Source: Pseudoalteromonas phenolica
GTDB lineage: Bacteria; Pseudomonadota; Gammaproteobacteria; Enterobacterales; Alteromonadaceae
Direction of reading: 5' to 3'
Assembly: GCF_005876835.1 (NCBI RefSeq)
Contig: NZ_PPSW01000012.1
Location: forward strand, 174,034-238,033
Length of the DNA: 64,000 nucleotides
Positions 16,455 through 25,597 of this stretch are shown here, one piece after another (position 1 is the first letter of the stretch; every line of letters begins with the position of its first letter). The notes below the pieces were generated by a model. It searched no databases. It was given only the letters and a program-made list of their open reading frames with translations, and had not been told where the DNA came from. The translations under genes were made by a program, and so were the position numbers.

Positions 16455-17105
16455 TTATGCTTGTTCAGGAAAGCACGCATCGAGGGTAAAACGTTGCACA
16501 CCTGTTTTTAACTTCAGACTTTCTTGACACATTTTAGTTGCAACTTGCTCCCCGTAAACGGGCTTATAGCGTTTTAGTAAAGGTAAGTGGCATAGTGTAG
16601 GCAATATCCAACTACCAAGCTTTTCTCCAAACCTAAAGCTTTCTCGCTCTCCAAGTAACAGTGATGGTTGAAAAATACAGATACGTTGAAAGTTTAGCCC
16701 GGTCACTTTGTCTTCTAACTCACCTTTCATTTGTAAATACGCACTCTTGCTTTTAGCGTTAGCGCCACTTGAAGAAACTAAAAAGTATTCAGACACACCA
16801 TTATCTGCAGCAAGTTCAGCAGCCTTTAGCTGATAATCAAGGTCAACAACACGCTGAGCTTCAATAGAACCCGCTTGCTTTTTTGTGGTGCCTAAGCAAG
16901 AGAAGAGTAAATCACCTTTGAAATACCAACTAAAATTGTCTAGATTTGCAAAGTCGACAACTTGGTTACTGATTTTAGGGTTGTCGTAACATATTTTTCT
17001 GCGCGTAATAGCAATCACCTGTGCAATTCCTGCACACTCAGCAAGTTGCTTAATGAGACTTTGACCAATAAGACCTGTCGCACCTACTACAATGGCTGTT
17101 TTCAT
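16455..17105 (-). CDS. NAD(P)-binding SDR-like protein (HTATIP2/YwnB type)
   Basis: A 216-residue Rossmann-fold protein with the dinucleotide motif G-A-T-G-L-I-G at residues 8-14, 'LFSCLGTT' after strand 4, and 'FLVSSSGAN' at the catalytic-Ser strand. Length and motif order match atypical short-chain dehydrogenases of the HTATIP2 group, which bind NAD(P)H and often have no known substrate. It probably shares a transcript with the GNAT gene. Confidence 0.85.
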   Translation of the reverse strand: MKTAIVVGATGLIGQSLIKQLAECAGIAQVIAITRRKICYDNPKISNQVVDFANLDNFSWYFKGDLLFSCLGTTKKQAGSIEAQRVVDLDYQLKAAELAADNGVSEYFLVSSSGANAKSKSAYLQMKGELEDKVTGLNFQRICIFQPSLLLGERESFRFGEKLGSWILPTLCHLPLLKRYKPVYGEQVATKMCQESLKLKTGVQRFTLDACFPEQA

Positions 17106-17184
17106 AGAACGTAAAAATAAGTTAAGTTAGATGAACAATAATCAATGCTAAGGGGCATAGCAAGAAAGGATAGAGCTATCACTT

Positions 17185-17208
17185 AAAAAGGCCGATATGT
17201 ACCGGCCT
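17185..17208 (-). terminator. Rho-independent terminator after the Cys-rich peptide gene
   Basis: A hairpin AGGCCG/CGGCCT (17189-17194 with 17203-17208) is followed on the minus strand by TTTT. It lies about 30 bases past the stop of the small peptide gene. Confidence 0.8.
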
Positions 17209-17238
17209 CAGTCAAGAACTTTATGTTTCTACGAGATA

Positions 17239-17469
17239 CTAAATACGCGTATCTACACAAGCCTCTTGAGGCGAACTAAAACAATAACCAGGGCCTGTAG
17301 GGCAGCCAAAGAACGCATCAGTGTTTAACCAAGCACAATGATTCGTCGGTACACACACGGTATCGTTATCTGTGAAAGCGCCACCCGCTACTTGTGGTGT
17401 GGCGTTCATAGCCAGTGACTTATCATTATTAAGTTGTTTTAGGTTTTTCTTATTTAGTTTTAATTTCAT
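17239..17469 (-). CDS. Double-glycine-leader Cys-rich peptide precursor (RiPP-like)
   Basis: A 76-residue peptide with AAGGA seven bases before its ATG. The basic leader has alternating Lys/Leu at the N-terminus and ends in 'TPQVAGG'; the remaining 46 residues hold five Cys, the last two in 'CFSSPQEAC'. The precursor at 49646-49861 has the same leader, the same TPQV-x-GG boundary, five Cys and a matching CF-x5-AC end. Leaders of this form are typical of small ribosomal peptide precursors cut after GG during export. No modifying enzyme or peptidase-containing transporter lies beside it, so processing must be by proteins encoded elsewhere. It stands alone between a promoter gap and a terminator. 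Confidence 0.7.
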   Translation of the reverse strand: MKLKLNKKNLKQLNNDKSLAMNATPQVAGGAFTDNDTVCVPTNHCAWLNTDAFFGCPTGPGYCFSSPQEACVDTRI

Positions 17470-17587
17470 TTTATTATCCTTATGAAAAGATTCCCTGCCA
17501 ATTGGCAGTGCCTATAACATAAACTTGAATATAAAGATTAACAATGCTTGAGCCTTGAAAAACTCAATAAAGTTTCATGCCTGAGTT

Positions 17588-17821
17588 TTACAGCCCACAG
17601 CTAGCCACTAAATGCTGTTTTAAAAATGCCCTTACCTGATTAAGGGTTTGTCTATCTAAGTCATAGTGACTCCCCTCCAGTGCGATATGCTCGTAAGCGT
17701 ATTCATACTCTTGCTCTTCTAGGTACTTCATCACTTCATTCGCCATATTGTAAGATGGCCATGCTTCATCTTGCTTAGATGGAACGAGTAACACTAGCCC
17801 TTTGTTTTTATAATTCGGTAT
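17588..17821 (-). pseudogene. C-terminal remnant of an acyl-CoA thioester hydrolase/BAAT-type alpha/beta hydrolase
   Basis: The open frame reads '..NKGLVLLVPSKQDEAWPS' and continues to a His in 'GSHYDLD', the typical C-terminal third of BAAT-type or dienelactone-type hydrolases, with the catalytic Asp and His positions near 'KQDEAW' and 'EGSHY'. Upstream the frame closes at a stop at 17822-17824, and no nucleophile-elbow region exists. About 75 residues remain from a protein that is normally more than 250. This is a deletion remnant, not a working enzyme. The 250 bases upstream (17822-18071) hold nothing recognisable. Confidence 0.75.
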
Positions 17822-18071
17822 TTAGCTAATTATCGACACAAAGCTGCCCAACATAGGTAACCATTACATACAAAGTACTGAGCTGATAATTATATGGTGC
17901 GCATAATGTTTTCTATTGTTTAACTGACGCTTATTTTACTTAGCGACTAAATATTGGCACGTACAAATTAAGTGAATGGTTAATTTTTTGGGATGAATGG
18001 GAGCATAAAATATTTTAGATAAAATTTGCTTAACGAAGCTATGAGGCACTTCAATTAAGCAAATTCTGTGG

Positions 18072-19586
18072 CTAATTCCAGTACTTCCAGCCTTTTAAGT
18101 AATAATAGAGCACACTGGGGTTATCGAGCGTTGTAATGTCTTGTTGTTGATTCTCAAAATCAGGAGGAATAGTAAACAACATGGCTTCTAGCTCTGTTTT
18201 ATAGAAACGACTTTCAATATCGTGATTAACTGGTTGTTGGCACATATGCTTACAAGCCATTATAAAGCCCCATTCTCCAAAAGAAGGGACATTAACACGA
18301 TATGGAGCCACTCTATTAAAACCAGCGGCAATCGCAGTATTGTGGATGGACCAAAATGCATCTCTGGCAAAGAAAGGACTGGTTGCCTGAGTCACCATCA
18401 GACCATGCGGATGAAGTCGACGCTTTAATTGTTGGTAGAATTGCTTACTATATAATCTCGCCAAACTGATTGTTTTAGGATCAGGTAAATCAATCAAGAT
18501 TAGATCGTATTCTTTTTTATCTTCGGCACTATAAACAAAACCATCCTGATGAATTACATCAACTTTGGTGCTGTTGAGTGAATCTTGGTTTAGAGCTTTT
18601 ACATAGTGATTCTCACGAGCAAGCTTGGCAACTGCTGGGTCCAAGTCGACTAAGGTAACCTGCTCTATCGAGTCATACTTAAGCAGTTCACGCACCGCCA
18701 ACCCATCAGCCCCTCCTAAGAGCAAGACCTGTTTTGGCTGATGTAACCTTGCCATAGCAGGATGTACCAAAGCCTCATGATAGCGGTATTCATCGATCGA
18801 TGAGAATTGTAAACCGCCATTAAGGTACAAACGGATGTCATTCTTGGAGCGCGTCAGAACCAGCTGTTGATACTGGGATTGTTCTGAATGAACGACATGG
18901 TCTTCATAAACACGATTATTCCAAACCTTATTCAGCTCATTACTGAAAATGAATGTTCCTACTAAAATCAATGAAACCAAAGTAAGTGCCAGTCGCAAAA
19001 CATTTTTGCGGGCAATGCTCAAATGCTCGGCAAAATACCAAAGTAAGGCAAGTGCAATTGTTAAATTCATCATGCCAAAAGCCAATGATGTTTTAAATAC
19101 ACCTAGCCAAGGTAAAAGTAAGAAAGGAAATAACAAGGTTGCCAATAAGGCCCCGAAGTAATCTATAGATAAAACATTAGAAATATTGGTTTTTAAGTTG
19201 TAATGCTTCTCCATTAAGCGACTAAGCAAAGGAATTTCTAAGCCTATCAATATACCTATAAGAGCTGTTAACACCACGGAAGATAACTGTAATGACAAAT
19301 CAAATGCGTAAGAGAAATAAAGAATAGGGACACTCATGCCCCCTATTAAAGCCAGAACCAACTCAAACCCTATAAATGAGCCAAGCAGCTTAGTATCAGA
19401 CACCCAGCGGGATAAATACGAGCCGACGCCCATAAAGGCCATGTAAATACCAATAGTCAGAGAAAATTGGGTGATGCTATCGCCCAAAAAATAAGCCCCA
19501 GTTGTCGCTATAAGTAACTCATAAATGATTGAGCATAAACCAGCGATGAAAATGCTAAAAAGCAGAATATGGCTTTCTCGGAACAC
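18072..19586 (-). CDS. Membrane spermidine-synthase-like protein
   Basis: A 504-residue protein. Residues 1 to about 215 form seven or eight membrane helices, and the C-terminal half is a spermidine-synthase fold with the SAM-type motif 'LLLGGADGLAVRELL', the acidic 'VTLVDLDP' and 'DLILIDLPDP', where the catalytic Asp of aminopropyltransferases lies. Membrane-fused versions of this fold occur in many bacteria; whether they make polyamines is uncertain. The GTG start overlaps the stop of the upstream gene (TAGTG), so translation is coupled. It is the last gene of a DUF350-led operon. Confidence 0.85.
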   Translation of the reverse strand: MFRESHILLFSIFIAGLCSIIYELLIATTGAYFLGDSITQFSLTIGIYMAFMGVGSYLSRWVSDTKLLGSFIGFELVLALIGGMSVPILYFSYAFDLSLQLSSVVLTALIGILIGLEIPLLSRLMEKHYNLKTNISNVLSIDYFGALLATLLFPFLLLPWLGVFKTSLAFGMMNLTIALALLWYFAEHLSIARKNVLRLALTLVSLILVGTFIFSNELNKVWNNRVYEDHVVHSEQSQYQQLVLTRSKNDIRLYLNGGLQFSSIDEYRYHEALVHPAMARLHQPKQVLLLGGADGLAVRELLKYDSIEQVTLVDLDPAVAKLARENHYVKALNQDSLNSTKVDVIHQDGFVYSAEDKKEYDLILIDLPDPKTISLARLYSKQFYQQLKRRLHPHGLMVTQATSPFFARDAFWSIHNTAIAAGFNRVAPYRVNVPSFGEWGFIMACKHMCQQPVNHDIESRFYKTELEAMLFTIPPDFENQQQDITTLDNPSVLYYYLKGWKYWN

Positions 19587-20401
19587 TATTTACCACCACG
19601 TCCTGAACCAGTTCTAAACTGGGCACTTTTTAAACTGTGTTCACGAAGTTGCTTATCAACATAGATATGACGCTTACCATGAGAGTAACTTAGCCAATCA
19701 ATGTCAGCATCATCTTCATGCATTGCCCATAATGTTAAGAAAAATGTTGGCACTGCAAAAAGTAGAATAGCGGTCTTTACTTGCATTGGTTCAGTGCGCA
19801 TACCTAGAGCAGCCTCTTTGGCGATCCGTCGAGCTCGTTTTCTTTTGAAGCTACTATAGCCATTTTCATAACGATGCATGATGATAAGCAGGCAGATCAC
19901 AGCTATAATTCCACTTATCCATAACATGACTTTGAGTTTTCGACTATCTCCATTTAGTGCAAGCACACGAAAGTTAAACGAAGATTTACTGTATGCATTT
20001 CTAGAAGAAGACATATCATGAATATATGCAACATATTCACCTTTACTTGGGAAACGCTGCTTGTATTCAAGGTGTGTATGATACTCCGTCCAACGACCAT
20101 CAGAATCTCTGCCTGACTCAGCCCATAGTTCATCTGTATAAGCAAATATATAATTGCCCTGTGCGTCGTAGATTTCTATATCAATACTTTTCCAAGAGTT
20201 CATTGCCACTGAACCTTTAACTTCAAAAAGCATTATTTGCCCGTCATTTGGCACTCTAAACTTATAGGGTGTATCCTTTTTAGAGTAAGTCGAGCCACTA
20301 GCGAAAGGCTCAATTTTCTCAGGTGAATCTAGATGACCAATCATGAGCCAACAATAGATAAATGTGATCGTAGAGATCACAAAAAGTTTATTGATAGACA
20401 T
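19586..20401 (-). CDS. Uncharacterised membrane protein of the DUF350 / spermidine-synthase operon
   Basis: A 271-residue protein. A membrane helix at 8-25 is followed by a beta-rich extracytoplasmic domain (about 30-155), a second helix at about 158-176, a basic cytoplasmic stretch and a third helix at about 211-228. The tail is Gly/Arg-rich. I do not recognise a named domain. It starts nine bases after the DUF350 gene and its stop overlaps the next start, so the three form one operon and probably one membrane complex. Confidence 0.75.
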   Translation of the reverse strand: MSINKLFVISTITFIYCWLMIGHLDSPEKIEPFASGSTYSKKDTPYKFRVPNDGQIMLFEVKGSVAMNSWKSIDIEIYDAQGNYIFAYTDELWAESGRDSDGRWTEYHTHLEYKQRFPSKGEYVAYIHDMSSSRNAYSKSSFNFRVLALNGDSRKLKVMLWISGIIAVICLLIIMHRYENGYSSFKRKRARRIAKEAALGMRTEPMQVKTAILLFAVPTFFLTLWAMHEDDADIDWLSYSHGKRHIYVDKQLREHSLKSAQFRTGSGRGGK

Positions 20402-20409
20402 GGCAACTC

Positions 20410-21246
20410 CTAAAGAGCAATTAAGATTGCCAACGCAATACCAATAACCATCGCTCCCTCAATAAGCGCAACAGCTACATTATTTTCTGCAATTACTTTA
20501 TCGAGCGATATACTGGGTAGCAAAAGCTTATCAAAAGCTAATCTGAAGATAGGCAAGCACAAAAAGGCAATCACGCTATCGATTGCAAATAAAGTCAGAC
20601 TTTGTTGCCACGACACAAACTCACCTGCAATTGCATGAAATAAAATGATACCCAGCGCGATCAATGTCGCAGAAAAACTAATACCAGCAGCAAGATTTTG
20701 GTTTTTTAACTCACTCTGAAGATCGAATTGAGTGATAATGTCATACAGTTTCGCAAAAACGACTAAAAGACACTGTCCTAGTGCATAAAAAACAAGGGCT
20801 GATGACCAAGAGCCTTCTCCAGATAAAGCGCCTCCGATTAATAAACCACTGCTAATATAGCTCGCAGCTTGCACAAAACCTGTCGCTAAATTTTGTTTTT
20901 CAATTAAATGCTTTGTATTACAAAAAGTAGGCAATAAAAATTTATCATTGATTACACGAGACAAAACAAGTAATAACATGCCACACGTGCTATAAATTGC
21001 TACATTAATCAGATCTGTAACGAGCCCAGCAGTCGGACCGTTAAGTACCGATAAATAGATGATAGTAACAGCCAATAAATAACCTGAAATTGAAACTGCC
21101 AAAGAACGATTTTTCTGCTCAATAAGTTGCGAAAAAGTGCAATATGGTGTCGTAAAGTTATAGACCCATTTTGCAGCAAACACCGTGAATAAAAACAGTA
21201 CTAAAAAGCTACTATTGACTAAATAGTCGTTTAAATAAACTTCCAT
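20410..21246 (-). CDS. DUF350-family membrane protein with internal duplication
   Basis: A 278-residue, very hydrophobic protein with about eight membrane helices arranged as two similar halves. Phrases such as 'IEKQNLATGFVQAASYI' and 'IAENNVAVALIEGAMVI' repeat the DUF350 core, where a polar N-x-A/V motif opens each helix pair. DUF350 proteins often neighbour membrane-bound spermidine-synthase-like genes, as here. Their role is not established. It is the promoter-proximal gene of the operon. Confidence 0.85.
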   Translation of the reverse strand: MEVYLNDYLVNSSFLVLFLFTVFAAKWVYNFTTPYCTFSQLIEQKNRSLAVSISGYLLAVTIIYLSVLNGPTAGLVTDLINVAIYSTCGMLLLVLSRVINDKFLLPTFCNTKHLIEKQNLATGFVQAASYISSGLLIGGALSGEGSWSSALVFYALGQCLLVVFAKLYDIITQFDLQSELKNQNLAAGISFSATLIALGIILFHAIAGEFVSWQQSLTLFAIDSVIAFLCLPIFRLAFDKLLLPSISLDKVIAENNVAVALIEGAMVIGIALAILIAL

Positions 21247-21347
21247 ATCATTGTTTGTTATTAAAATTTTTGCGGATTTTAGCAGTAAGCTGTTTGCGTG
21301 ACAAACTTTAATAATTAAGCAAAACGCAACAAATAAACGAAGTAGAG

Positions 21348-21376
21348 ATAAAGAGAGAAATTGCTTCTCTCTTTAT
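21348..21376 (-). terminator. Terminator after the chemotaxis receptor gene
   Basis: A perfect 12-bp stem (arms 21348-21359 and 21365-21376) with a five-base loop lies just beyond the stop of the receptor gene on the minus strand. Confidence 0.7.
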
Positions 21377-21388
21377 ATTAATTTTCGC

Positions 21389-24166
21389 TTATGCGCTGAG
21401 GGTATTCATTAGATAAGAATTTTTAGACGCTGAATTTGATGTAAGCAGTTGCTGACTTTGAGCTGTTTCAAAATTTGACACATGTTCAAGTAAATGGCTC
21501 GCCTGCTCACGCATATCTTTACTTGCACTGGTCGATTGGGCAACCAAATGCATATTGTTTTGCGTAAGGTTATCAAGCTGTGCAACGGTTGATGATACCG
21601 CAGAGATGGCTTCAGACTGCTCTTGGCTTGCCTTCGTTATTTCGCTAATCATTTTATTAACGTCACCGACAACAAAGATAAGATCTTTAAATTTCACACC
21701 AGACTCAGCAACCAAAGCACTGCCATTGTGAACCGCTTCACTACTATCTTTAATTAAAATTTTTATCTCTTTCGCCGCAGAGGCACTGCGCTGAGCAAGG
21801 TTACGAACTTCACTCGCGACTACAGCAAAGCCTCGGCCCGCTTCTCCGGCTCTTGCCGCTTCCACAGAGGCGTTTAAGGCTAATAAGTTCGTTTGGAAAG
21901 CGATTTCATCAATCACTCCAATAATGTCCGAAATGCGCTTACTGCAGTTTTCAATGTCTGACATGGCGTTTACGGCAGTAGATACTGTTTCACCACCCTC
22001 TTCAGCACTTTGCATTGCATCAGCCGCACGAAGCGAAACATCAGCAGCACTGCGGGCATTTTGCTGAACTGTGGTGGTAAGCTCTTCCATAGTAGATGCC
22101 GTTTCTTCTAGGCTTGCAGCCTGACTCTCAGTTCTACGACTTAACTCTTCATTGCCTGATGCAATATTTTGCGCGCCATTATTTACCATTTGCGACGCTT
22201 GAGTTATGTCTATAACCATTTTATTGAGGTTTTGCATTAGACCATTCATCGCATCTCTCAAAATATTAAACTCTGACCCTAAATCTTCATCAATGCTTTG
22301 TGCAAGTTTACCGTCAGCCAATGAGATAATTGCCTGTTTAATACTTCGTATGGCTAACTTTCTTTCTGTAATGTCAGTCGCATATTTAACAACCTTATAT
22401 GGCCGTCCTTCACTGTCTAGGATTGGGTTGTATGAGGCTTGGATCCAAATTTCGCTGCCATCTTTGGCAAAACGTTTATATTCGCCACTGTCGTAGAGTC
22501 CTTGGTTTAACTTTTGCCAAAACTGGGCATACTCGTCGCTTCTGGCATATTTAGGCTCTGCAAATATACTGTGGTGCAGCCCTTGGATTTCATCTAAAGC
22601 ATACCCCGTCGTTTTCAGAAAATTCTCATTTGCAGTAATGATGGTGCCATCAAGATTAAACTCTATCACAGCTTGAGATTTGTCAATCGCTTGCAATTGC
22701 CCTGCAAAGTTTGCACTTTGCTGCTTTTGCTCTGTGATATCACTGGCATACTTAACAACTTTTATTACTCTGCCACTGGCATCAAAAATAGGGTTGTAAG
22801 TCGCTTGGATCCAAATCTCTCGGCCACCTTTTGCCAAACGCTTATATTCGCCAGAGTCAAATTCGCCATTGTTTAACTTTTGCCAAAACTGCTTATATTC
22901 AACACTGCTTGCATAATCAGGCTCAGCAAACATACTGTGATGTTGCCCCTTGATCTCTTCAAGCTGATACCCTGTCGTCGCTAAAAAATTATCGTTGGCT
23001 GTGATGATGGTGCCATCCATATTAAATTCGATGACAGCTTGAGACTTACTAATTGCTTGTAATTGACCTTCATAGTTGGCACTTTGCAACTTTTGCTCAG
23101 TGATATCTGAGGCATATTTAACGACTTTAAATGGCCGACCATTTAAATCAAAAATCGGGTTATATGAAGCCTGAATCCAAATTTCTCTGCCCCCTTTCGC
23201 CAGACGCTTGTATTCACCAGAACTAAACTTGCCTGAGCTCAATTGCGCCCAAAAAACGCGATAATCTTCACTTTGTGCATAATCTGGCTCAGCAAACATG
23301 CTGTGATGTTTGCCCTGAATTTCATTTAAATCATACCCCATCGCCGCAAGAAAATTTTCATTTGCCGTAATGATGGTACCGTCCAAGTTAAACTCTATAA
23401 CAGCCTGAGATTTACTTATAGCATCTAGTTGACCTTGGTAGTCAGCAGCTTGCTGCTTACTTTCAGTGATGTCAGAAGCATATTTAACGACTTTAAAAGG
23501 CTGATTGTTTTTATCAAAAATAGGATTGTAAGTAGCCTGTATCCAAACTTCTTTTCCGCCTTTTCCTAAGCGCTTATATTCGCCAGAACTAAACTCACCT
23601 CGGCTCAACGCAGCCCAAAAGTCGGCATATTCTGCACTTTGAGCAAACGCTGGTTCTGCAAACATACTATGATGTTGGCCTATTACTTCATTTAAACTGT
23701 AGCCCATTACATGAAGAAAATTTTCATTTGCATGGAGAATATATCCTTGCAAATCAAACTCAATCACAGCTTGAGAACGCCCAATTGCTTCGAGCTGACC
23801 TTTTTGATCAACACTTTGCTGTTCGTAAGCATCCACATCAGTTAAAGATAAGATAATTAAATTCTCATTGCTGTAGCTGATACTCAATGAAAACCATTTT
23901 GCTTGATTATTATTGCAATTCACTTGAACAAGCTCATTATTGCCTGCTTTTTGTAATTCATTTAAGTCAGCATCAAAAAACGCTTTATAGTTCTGATTTT
24001 TTACATCAAACAAGGAGTAACCCGTTTTTGATAAGAAGTACTCACTGGTATTTTCGATCGTGCCTGAGCTGTTTATTTCAAGAAATGCATGTGTTTGAGA
24101 GAGAAGATCAAGTTTAACTTGAAGCGCTTGAGAAATTTCGCGCTCTTTCCTTGAGTTAAAAAACAT
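21389..24166 (-). CDS. Soluble methyl-accepting chemotaxis protein with five PAS domains
   Basis: A 925-residue receptor with no membrane helix, so it senses inside the cell. Residues 1-120 are a divergent PAS domain. Residues 123-602 are four tandem PAS copies of about 120 residues, exactly 122 apart, each with a 'HHS[MI]FAEP' segment, 'SGEYKR' and 'VVKYA[ST]DIT'. A HAMP-like linker (about 605-650) leads to the signalling domain with the hairpin tip '[20 protein letters not shown]' near 752-771. There is no C-terminal CheB/CheR-binding pentapeptide. The layout resembles BdlA-type cytoplasmic receptors, which have two PAS domains. The ligand or cofactor is unknown. It is a single gene. Confidence 0.93.
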   Translation of the reverse strand: MFFNSRKEREISQALQVKLDLLSQTHAFLEINSSGTIENTSEYFLSKTGYSLFDVKNQNYKAFFDADLNELQKAGNNELVQVNCNNNQAKWFSLSISYSNENLIILSLTDVDAYEQQSVDQKGQLEAIGRSQAVIEFDLQGYILHANENFLHVMGYSLNEVIGQHHSMFAEPAFAQSAEYADFWAALSRGEFSSGEYKRLGKGGKEVWIQATYNPIFDKNNQPFKVVKYASDITESKQQAADYQGQLDAISKSQAVIEFNLDGTIITANENFLAAMGYDLNEIQGKHHSMFAEPDYAQSEDYRVFWAQLSSGKFSSGEYKRLAKGGREIWIQASYNPIFDLNGRPFKVVKYASDITEQKLQSANYEGQLQAISKSQAVIEFNMDGTIITANDNFLATTGYQLEEIKGQHHSMFAEPDYASSVEYKQFWQKLNNGEFDSGEYKRLAKGGREIWIQATYNPIFDASGRVIKVVKYASDITEQKQQSANFAGQLQAIDKSQAVIEFNLDGTIITANENFLKTTGYALDEIQGLHHSIFAEPKYARSDEYAQFWQKLNQGLYDSGEYKRFAKDGSEIWIQASYNPILDSEGRPYKVVKYATDITERKLAIRSIKQAIISLADGKLAQSIDEDLGSEFNILRDAMNGLMQNLNKMVIDITQASQMVNNGAQNIASGNEELSRRTESQAASLEETASTMEELTTTVQQNARSAADVSLRAADAMQSAEEGGETVSTAVNAMSDIENCSKRISDIIGVIDEIAFQTNLLALNASVEAARAGEAGRGFAVVASEVRNLAQRSASAAKEIKILIKDSSEAVHNGSALVAESGVKFKDLIFVVGDVNKMISEITKASQEQSEAISAVSSTVAQLDNLTQNNMHLVAQSTSASKDMREQASHLLEHVSNFETAQSQQLLTSNSASKNSYLMNTLSA
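22367..23800 (-). repeat. Four tandem 366-bp coding repeats (PAS copies)
   Basis: Within the receptor gene, four in-frame units of exactly 122 codons follow one another (starting at residues 123, 245, 367 and 489). They are close enough in protein sequence, and in stretches of DNA, to be recent duplications. Unit number can be expected to vary between strains by recombination. Confidence 0.85.
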
Positions 24167-24362
24167 AGGTATTCGTTCTTTAGCTGTTTATATTATTAAA
24201 AACAATAGTAGAATATTTTCTTCAAGCCAAGACTCTAATTGTTACTAAATAATGATTTTCAGATAAATACCTCTATTTTAGTCCCTAAATTAGATAAAAC
24301 CGATTGATTTCGAATGAAATAGATTATGAGTTAGTAAAAATTAGATAAAGAAACACAAATAA

Positions 24363-24388
24363 AAAAGGCTGAATAAATTCAGCCTTTT
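24363..24388 (-). terminator. Terminator after the ABC exporter operon
   Basis: A perfect 12-bp stem AAAAGGCTGAAT/ATTCAGCCTTTT with a two-base loop lies 15 bases past the permease stop, with A/T runs on both sides. Confidence 0.85.
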
Positions 24389-24403
24389 ACTATAAAGTAA
24401 TGA

Positions 24404-25597
24404 TTAAGATTTAACTGCAATCGCCCATTTCATCATGGTTTTGAAGTCTGGCTCTTTACCATACATGGTCATCCCCATCTTAAACATGCGTGCCGCCATA
24501 TTGCGAATAACAATACAGCCAAGCAATGAGCTGATGAAGGCGATGGCTACTTGCCAAAATGCCACATCAATTAACGCCATTTTCATTGGCATAAATACAA
24601 ATGCCGTTAATGGAAAATAACTTAACACAGTCACAGCCAAGCTACTTGGACTATCCATCATCATAAAACCAGCCACAATCGGGATCAGGGGGATCATCAT
24701 AAACGCTGACTTACCACTGTGGTTCGGGTCATCGATCGCAGCTGCAATAGCGGCTATAAATGCTGTACACATATAAATGCCCACGAGTACAAACACTATA
24801 AACCAAGGTAAAACAGTAAAGTCGAAAATGCTGAAATCAAGCGCTCTACCTTCCAAAATGACCTGTACAAATGCAAAACCCAATAATGCAGTAATGGCTG
24901 TTGTCGTCATAGCTTTCACTGCATGTAACATCTGCCCGATGATTTTACCTTCAATCCACGTCTTCGCATCAATACACGAGTATAGTTGTTCGGTTACTCG
25001 TTGTTGCTTTTCGCCGGTAATTGCAACAAACACTTGGCCGAAAGTCATAAACACACCAATGACCATCAAAAATAGTAAACCATTAGCGGTAATTGAAGAT
25101 TGCTGCATTGCGTCTTTGACTGCTTCATCAAGATAATTTGTTTCAAACTGAAGTGGCTGTTCAAGTAAAGCCAGTTGAGTTGGGCCAAGGTTTAAAGAAG
25201 CGGCAGCATTTGAACGCGCATAGTCGTTTAACTGGACTTGCAAGTCATTTTGCCAAGACATTTTACCTTGAGAATATAAAGTCACTTTTTGTGGTAACGC
25301 CTGTGAAGCGAAAATCAACGCACCGTCAATATTGCCCGCTTTGACTTCAGCAATAAGCACATCGTTCGATTTTGATTCTGTTCTCAGCACGAAGTCATCG
25401 TCTAATTGAAGACCCTGTAATTCAATATTAGAGACGATTTGCTGCGGCTCAGGCTGATAAAGCACTTGGTTATGCCATAAATACATACCTAGCGCCACAA
25501 GCAACATAATTGATTTGCCAATAAGCTCTTGCTTCCATTTAAAGAATTGCATGAACTCCCATTTAGCCACAGTCAGGGTTTGATTTAATCGACTCAT
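24404..25597 (-). CDS. ABC-2 type exporter permease (NatB-like)
   Basis: A 397-residue permease. One membrane helix near residues 30-44 is followed by an extracytoplasmic domain of about 130 residues and five or more helices in the C-terminal half, including 'FLMVIGVFMTFGQVFVAITGEK', whose E-K-x-x-x-V-T-E-Q pattern is typical of NatB-like ABC-2 proteins. It overlaps the ATPase gene by four bases (ATGA), so the two form one transporter. The substrate is unknown; sodium export is known only for some relatives. Confidence 0.88.
   Translation of the reverse strand: MSRLNQTLTVAKWEFMQFFKWKQELIGKSIMLLVALGMYLWHNQVLYQPEPQQIVSNIELQGLQLDDDFVLRTESKSNDVLIAEVKAGNIDGALIFASQALPQKVTLYSQGKMSWQNDLQVQLNDYARSNAAASLNLGPTQLALLEQPLQFETNYLDEAVKDAMQQSSITANGLLFLMVIGVFMTFGQVFVAITGEKQQRVTEQLYSCIDAKTWIEGKIIGQMLHAVKAMTTTAITALLGFAFVQVILEGRALDFSIFDFTVLPWFIVFVLVGIYMCTAFIAAIAAAIDDPNHSGKSAFMMIPLIPIVAGFMMMDSPSSLAVTVLSYFPLTAFVFMPMKMALIDVAFWQVAIAFISSLLGCIVIRNMAARMFKMGMTMYGKEPDFKTMMKWAIAVKS

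Noticed and set aside
17239..17469. Complete lanthipeptide gene cluster
   Set aside because: A precursor-like peptide is present, but no dehydratase, cyclase or peptidase-transporter gene lies near it.
22367..23800. 366-bp tandem repeat considered as an assembly artefact or non-coding satellite
   Set aside because: The units are in frame, encode complete PAS domains and differ at many positions, so they are genuine coding repeats.
24777..25136. 119-codon plus-strand frame
   Set aside because: Antisense to the ABC-2 permease helices.
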